From Chrysophaeum taylorii (taxonomy: Eukaryota; Sar; Pelagophyceae; Pelagomonadales; Pelagomonadaceae): DNA of 64,000 nt. The notes below the pieces were generated by a model. It made no database searches. It was given only the letters and a program-made list of their open reading frames with translations, and was not told the DNA's origin. This document shows positions 60,501 to 64,000 of the stretch, piece after piece. The stretch lies in contig JAQMWT010000122.1 of assembly GCA_029834535.1 (NCBI GenBank), forward strand, positions 1 through 64,000, given 5' to 3'. Every line of letters starts with the position of its first letter. Position 1 is the first letter of the stretch. A program made the translations under genes and the position numbers.

Positions 60501-61432
60501 AAACCACCACTAATTCGAGCCGCCGCCGCCCGAGAGGCCTCGACTTGGACGTAGCCCGCGCAATTGGAAGACGTCGCCGGTCGTTGTAGTTGTTCTTCAC
60601 TAGGAACCTCTTGCATCGGTGGTGATTCAAAGTTATCGTCGTCGTCGTCGGGCTGCTGTTCATCAGCATCCACGTGCGATTCCGCGAAGTGCTGCTCCGC
60701 GGGTCTCGGCTCCTCGGCAATCGCGGCGAGCTCGACAGAAGCGCCAAAGCTGACCGCGAGACGTCTCGCGGGCTCGTCACCAGCAGCACCAGTAGTGGTG
60801 GGTTCGCCAAATTCAACAGGAGTTTGGTCAACTGTTCCACCACCACCGGGCATATCCGTCGCCGCGGCGAATTTTTTTTCGCGGTAGTAACGTATGTCGT
60901 CCGACGCTAGCGACAGAGGTGGCGGGACCGTCGCCTCGCCAAAGTCCGCGGCGAAGTCGAAGGTCCCGTCGCCGGTCTCGCCGTCCAAGGACACGCCACC
61001 ACCGTCGGAGGCCTGCCGAGCAAACGCGGAGCTCCCCGAGCCGGCGTCGGCGTCGACGCTCCTCGCGGAATCGGACCGGGGTCGCCCGTCGCCCGCTGGG
61101 TCGTCGTCCCCAAGGTCCGGCTCGCTCTCGTCACCGTAGGCGCTCTTCTCGGCCAGGACGTTGGTGAAACCTGTCGTGATGCTTGAGGTCATAGACTCGC
61201 TGTCGAAGTTGGCGTCCTTGCTGAAGACCGACTGGCCGAAATCCGCGTCCTTCTCGTTGGTCGCGGCGAACGAGACACCCTCGAAGCCCCAGACAACAGG
61301 CTGCGAGTCGCCGAAGTCACCACCATCATCGGTCTTCGCCGGTTGCTGCACGGCGAAGAGGTCGTCGTCCTCTTTGCCGCCGCCGCCACCGCCGCCGCTC
61401 GAGCTCGAGCTCTCGCTCTCGGGTGGTGTCAT
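57530..61432 (-). CDS. Gamma-synergin/aftiphilin-like protein with many FGDF motifs
   Basis: A single exon of 1300 aa, nearly all disordered and acidic. About thirteen FGDF motifs, plus many DFG, FADF and FGGF variants, are spread from residue 400 to 1000 (DADFGDFGDFSEQPP, DDDDFGDFDDAP, DEDGFGDFENPS). This type of motif, [DE]FG[DE]F, binds the gamma-ear of AP-1 and GGA adaptors in gamma-synergin and aftiphilin. After the array comes a structured helical segment near 1010-1075 (DILKEVLADDLEVYERARAE, then AFGFVASETPPS). The C-terminus is LNSLIDSLPDYSFLLSKALV and then DDFWS, resembling the LPDLSFML-type end of synergin homologues. A role in clathrin/AP-1 trafficking is inferred from motifs alone. 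Confidence 0.68.
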   Translation of the reverse strand: MTPPESESSSSSGGGGGGGKEDDDLFAVQQPAKTDDGGDFGDSQPVVWGFEGVSFAATNEKDADFGQSVFSKDANFDSESMTSSITTGFTNVLAEKSAYGDESEPDLGDDDPAGDGRPRSDSARSVDADAGSGSSAFARQASDGGGVSLDGETGDGTFDFAADFGEATVPPPLSLASDDIRYYREKKFAAATDMPGGGGTVDQTPVEFGEPTTTGAAGDEPARRLAVSFGASVELAAIAEEPRPAEQHFAESHVDADEQQPDDDDDNFESPPMQEVPSEEQLQRPATSSNCAGYVQVEASRAAAARISGGFGRVEQPPDDPFGDLAEDPDQAVGGESSSKPSSDWGNDFGENERAAEPRTDDGFFGGGGDFAEVSTKERNLAQLNYGELGDYSGEGKQPSAAEESRTYGDDDGFGGFGDEPTREAAGEQQPSRRIPEEAAFADFGDFGSAEQQQDAFGAGAEDPNRGDPSSELGQPDSSFGDFGAVAESPSEVTFGDVADEPEQHPEKSSSSSKPSATTSGFIEPTGEPPVARDDLADESIAPAVGEPSSEQAADADFGDFGDFSEQPPLDSFRDFAEERLPKDATDNNLVESDASFGDFGGGGGGGGVERVDAFGDLVDEEVAAGEPSSKPPTEEEEEEEDLDEFGKAEPAAQPPANDDGFGGDLEEPRRAFGELSRMKTAELDDFPASEAPAHDNAFGGAKRRHGKLAADAADLDDDDDDDDFGRVDYRAAGGEESPADDDGFGDFSQEPEETMGNLSGKPAADFGADFGDFGDFSEQPPVDDVGRGGFSEKPTEVSGRGERKPASDADFGDFGGVEPRIVDPSDDFGDFSTVEPAADLFREAAGGERETPDFGGKTATAEASPGPAAASEFGADFGEADQPDVGKTGTSAEFGDFDGAPAEQLSAAAANDDDDDFGDFDDAPAADFGDLETSTKGDSFADFDQPSEEEPSGQTRDEDGFGDFENPSSRVAGVATEDILKEVLADDLEVYERARAEFRTAFGFVASETPPSAKNDEYLTTVCDERLSLLLAATGAAAYAHQNPSLELSTAVLDALKLSPAKEEEADRQRPARDLSAAAAAPRLDRADTRPSSPSDALAEPQPPPAAAVPINDLSAFLSESSAGVQVADDDFAASAVAAATAAAAASPDDATWDFLDAISSAEAPARTASSRSEAAMLGLSRESSSPVFDGVSRDLSPPPMLDGISDKLSDGKGLNLENQILASLGVNNLASGGGLSGSQTTTAAAASPSNSRAKLEIKAKLNSLIDSLPDYSFLLSKALVLPLQVSDSTGRSTDDFWS

Positions 61433-61446
61433 TAGGTCAAGGATAG
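61433..61446. promoter_or_regulatory. 14-bp gap between two head-to-head start codons
   Basis: The ATG of the synergin-like gene ends at 61432 on the minus strand, and the ATG of the nuclease starts at 61447 on the plus strand. Fourteen bases cannot hold two promoters, so the regulatory DNA must overlap both coding regions, or one true start is further inside. Confidence 0.5.
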
Positions 61447-63024
61447 ATGAGGCTTTGGTACTTCGTCTTGCTCGAAATGTTGTTGTCGTCGGAGATCAAC
61501 GCCTTCAGCATGCTGGCATCTTCGTCGACCACGAGCAGCACCGCGGGTTCGACGACGAGCCGCACCGAGTTTTCCTCGGCAGACACGAAATCGTCGTACC
61601 GCACGAAGCGGGCTCCGAAGAGGCGGCGGCGAAGGGGGAAGAAGGCGGCCTTCGTCGACGAGGCGCCGCGCGGGCGGATCGCGAACGTGAACTGGCAGCG
61701 CGTGCCGATGGGCGCGGTGCGGCAGCACCCGCGGTACACGGCGCTCCCACCGGCGCGCGCGGTGACTCGTTCTTCTGCTCGGAAGCCGAGCGTCGCGGCG
61801 GCCGCGGCTTTCCGGCAGGACACGTGGCGCTGGGACGCGCTGCACGCGGGGCGGCTCACGGGGCGGCGGGTCGCGTCGGCCCTCGGTTTCTTCGACGGAC
61901 GCGCTGCAGCGGCGCTCGCAGTGCCGCGCACGATGAGAGGTCGCGCGATCGAGGCCGCCGCGTTCCTAAACGAAGAAGAAACTCAAGGCGACGTGGCGCG
62001 GCTCTTCGAGGCGACGGGCTTCGACGACGAGGAGGAGACCGAGTACCACTGGGAGAGAAGTGAGGGCGCGTGGGGTCTCGGCGTCGTCGCCAACGCTCCG
62101 CTTCCCGCGACCGATCCGGTCGCGGCGCGACTGCTGTGGGGCAAGGCGCAGGAGGGGAACGGCGTCGCGGCGGCCGTCGAGTACGTCGCAAAGCTGTACG
62201 GCGACGACGCGCGCGTGTGCGAGGCGGGCATGTGCGCGGCCGAGGCCCCGAGCCTCGCGGCGCTCAAGGAGGCGTGGGCGGTTGAGGATCCCTCGTTCTT
62301 CGACGCGCTCGACAATAGCCCTCGCCGAGTCGCGACCTCGGTGCGGCTCGGCGCTTCGCCCGACGGCCTCGTCGTGCGCCGCGACGGTGCCGTCGAGGTC
62401 CTCGAAATCAAGTCCGTGTGCCCCTTTGTCGCTCGCCGTTCCGGAAACGGACTGGTCCTTCGCGATCGCGGGCCCGCGACCGCGATTCGAGCGTGGCTCG
62501 TGCCGCAGCTCATGCTAGGTATCTATTGCGCTGGGAGCAGGTGCGACGGCGCTATTCTCGCCTCGGTTTCCGCGACCAAGGGAGCGAATTTTTTTCAAGT
62601 CCCGCGCGACGACGTATACATCCACAAAATGCTCCAAGTTCTCGACGACTTCGCCGCCGCCGCCCGGGAGGGGTCCCTCCTCGATTTCGACGCGGTCCCC
62701 GGGTACGACGCCTTCGTCGACCACACGAGGCGCATCGCGGCGAGGGCGCGTCCTACGAGTCTCCCCGTCCTGCGTCGCCCTGAAGACACTTCCCCCGTCT
62801 TCTTGGATCCAATTAACCTCCAGCCCCACCCTACGCCGCGAGCGCAGCACGCCACGAAGGCGCCGCACTCGTCTTCGAAACGTCGAAAGCAACGGACCCG
62901 CCATCGCCGCGGCGATCAGCACACGCCGCCGTCTTCTCCTCCGCGAGGAGGACCCACGTCGTCGTCGTCGTCGTCGTCGTCGTCTAGTGGGGCCGCTGCT
63001 GCATCCTTGGTCGTCGAGTGGTAG
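61447..63024 (+). CDS. YqaJ/lambda-exonuclease-like nuclease with plastid-type presequence
   Basis: A single exon of 525 aa. The N-terminus MRLWYFVLLEMLLSSEINAF, then SML, is a signal peptide with a Phe immediately after a small residue (NA|FS), as in heterokont plastid precursors. A basic stretch, KRAPKRRRRRGKK, follows. The nuclease core begins with WRWDALHAGRLTGRRVASAL. The catalytic PD-(D/E)xK signature is GASPDGLVVRRDGAVEVLEI followed by KSVCPF (near 300-320), a strong YqaJ-like (PF09588) match. A later block is AWLVPQLMLGIYC. The C-terminal 100 residues are Pro/Ser/Arg-rich low complexity with a TCG-repeat Ser run. Such enzymes degrade dsDNA from 5' ends for recombination; a plastid role here is inference. 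Confidence 0.78.
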   Translation: MRLWYFVLLEMLLSSEINAFSMLASSSTTSSTAGSTTSRTEFSSADTKSSYRTKRAPKRRRRRGKKAAFVDEAPRGRIANVNWQRVPMGAVRQHPRYTALPPARAVTRSSARKPSVAAAAAFRQDTWRWDALHAGRLTGRRVASALGFFDGRAAAALAVPRTMRGRAIEAAAFLNEEETQGDVARLFEATGFDDEEETEYHWERSEGAWGLGVVANAPLPATDPVAARLLWGKAQEGNGVAAAVEYVAKLYGDDARVCEAGMCAAEAPSLAALKEAWAVEDPSFFDALDNSPRRVATSVRLGASPDGLVVRRDGAVEVLEIKSVCPFVARRSGNGLVLRDRGPATAIRAWLVPQLMLGIYCAGSRCDGAILASVSATKGANFFQVPRDDVYIHKMLQVLDDFAAAAREGSLLDFDAVPGYDAFVDHTRRIAARARPTSLPVLRRPEDTSPVFLDPINLQPHPTPRAQHATKAPHSSSKRRKQRTRHRRGDQHTPPSSPPRGGPTSSSSSSSSSSGAAAASLVVEW

Positions 63025-63337
63025 TAGATCACGCCCCCCTTCTATCGTAGTAGAAAAAGCGCGCGTGGGGGCATCATCATCATCATCATCATCAGCGCGA
63101 GTCGTCGCGCGCGCGCAAGCTATAGTTAGCGGGATACAAAAAGAAGAAACTGGGCTGGGCGGCCTCATCTTATTTAGGTACGTGTCGAGAGAAGAAAGAG
63201 AGGGTGTGCTGCGCCCGAAGTGAAGTGGCACGCGCCACCGCATCGCACACGAGACGGCAGCATCCTTGCTCTCAGCTGGAAAACAAGCGACGTAGAGAGA
63301 GCGAGCTCGTCTCGTCCAAGGATAATAAAAGCCGGCG
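63025..63337. other. Convergent 3' region
   Basis: This 313-bp gap lies between the stops of the nuclease gene and EF-Tu. It contains an (ATC)n run (63074-63092) and CGCGCGCGC. No gene is seen. Confidence 0.5.
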
Positions 63338-64000
63338 TTACTCGATGATTTTAGAGACGACGCCCGCTCCAACGGTCTTGCCGCCCTCGCGGAGTGCGAA
63401 TCGGAGGCCCTCCTGGATGGCGACGCCCGAAATGAGGTCGATGACAAGAGTAGCGTTATCGCCAGGCATAACCATTTCGACGCCCTCCGGGAGGATGACC
63501 GAGCCGGTGACCTAGTAGGAACAAGTCACGACGATGACAACACACATCTCTTACGTCGGCGGTTCGAATGAAGAACTGGGGTCTGTAATTTTGGAAAAAG
63601 GGCGTGTGTCGGCCGCCCTCCTCCTGCTTGAGGACGTAAACCTCGGCTTCAAACTTTTTCTTGACGGGAACGGTGCCCGGCGTCGCGAGGATCTGGCCGC
63701 GCTGGACGTCCTCGCGCTTCGTCCCGCGCAGGAGGACGCCCACGTTGTCGCCGGCCTCGCCGCGATCGAGGGCTTTCTTGAACATCTCGACGCCGGTGCA
63801 GATGGTCTTGGCGGGCGCGCCGTCCGCGAGACCAAGGATTTCGACTTCGTCCCCCGTCTTGATGATCCCCGCCTCGACGCGACCCGTCACCACGGTGCCG
63901 CGACCCGCGATCGAAAACGTGTCCTCGATGGGCATCAGGAAAGACTTGTCGACGTCGCGCGGCGGGAGCGCGATGTGGTCGTCCACGGCTCGCATCAGCT
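63338..64000 (-). CDS. TUFM: Mitochondrial elongation factor Tu, 3' part (5' end beyond window)
   Basis: Exons 64000-63555 (cut by the window end) and 63511-63338, separated by a 43-nt intron with GTAAGA..ACTAG ends. EF-Tu delivers aminoacyl-tRNA to the ribosome. Domain 2 and 3 blocks are present: [20 protein letters not shown] with [38 protein letters not shown] then [16 protein letters not shown], and [17 protein letters not shown](F)IRTADV. After splicing come [20 protein letters not shown] and [18 protein letters not shown]. The intron, nuclear context and bacterial-type sequence point to the mitochondrial form; in many heterokont algae the plastid EF-Tu is encoded in the plastid. The GTPase domain is outside the window. 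Confidence 0.9.

Overview
This is a GC-rich nuclear contig from a compact eukaryotic genome, most likely a photosynthetic protist with a secondary plastid, probably a stramenopile (heterokont) alga. The evidence is of several kinds. GT..AG introns are mostly only 37-60 nt long. The genes are typically eukaryotic (DIS3, WDR75/UTP17, PRP17, RPAIN, PARP, mitochondrial EF-Tu with an intron). There is a carotenoid cleavage dioxygenase. Two proteins begin with a signal peptide followed by a phenylalanine at the predicted cleavage site, as in heterokont plastid import signals. Helicase-associated-domain and DUF4379-type zinc-ribbon proteins are also present. The exact lineage is inference.

Layout. 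1-6070: a broken Ty3/Gypsy element inserted into the tail of a Helitron. 6071-7640: repeat remains with no confident gene. 7641-10338: a RanBP2 zinc-finger, Gly/Gln-rich protein facing a small unknown gene. 10489-13540: a duplicated TATA-bearing segment and a decayed PIF/Harbinger transposon with its Myb-like partner. 13668-18935: two RNA-maturation genes in tandem, WDR75/UTP17 (rRNA processing) and DIS3 (exosome nuclease). 20449-24390: a divergent pair, a helicase-associated-domain/SAP protein and a DUF4379 zinc-ribbon protein. 25552-26240: phosphatidylinositol synthase. 27137-32802: a five-exon DUF4614-like gene, a HAD-family phosphatase with five exons, and a coiled-coil gene sharing an 86-bp promoter with it. 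32940-34019: a Helitron. 34020-36275: mostly non-coding, with degenerate tandem repeats. 36276-39580: a tail-anchored Nudix-like protein and a protein with two Popeye-like modules. 39581-44474: repeats, a degraded 2OG dioxygenase and a second complete Helitron. 44530-49739: a WWE-PARP, RPAIN and a BK-like potassium channel. 50070-56381: two secreted or membrane unknowns, PRP17/CDC40, a mitochondrial CCDC90-like protein and a carotenoid oxygenase. 57530-63024: a gamma-synergin-like protein and a plastid-type YqaJ nuclease whose start codons lie 14 bp apart, head to head. 63338-64000: the 3' part of mitochondrial EF-Tu.

Most genes are unrelated housekeeping functions packed as divergent or convergent pairs. 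I see no operon-like system. The most unusual items are the tandem Popeye-like protein, a BK-like channel with no visible RCK gating ring, a DIS3 lacking the CR3 segment, the head-to-head synergin/nuclease pair, and a Helitron family with precise ends and shared iteron-like tails. Intron-exon structures were worked out by eye from splice signals and reading-frame continuity. No alignment or database search was run, and family names rest on recognised motifs.
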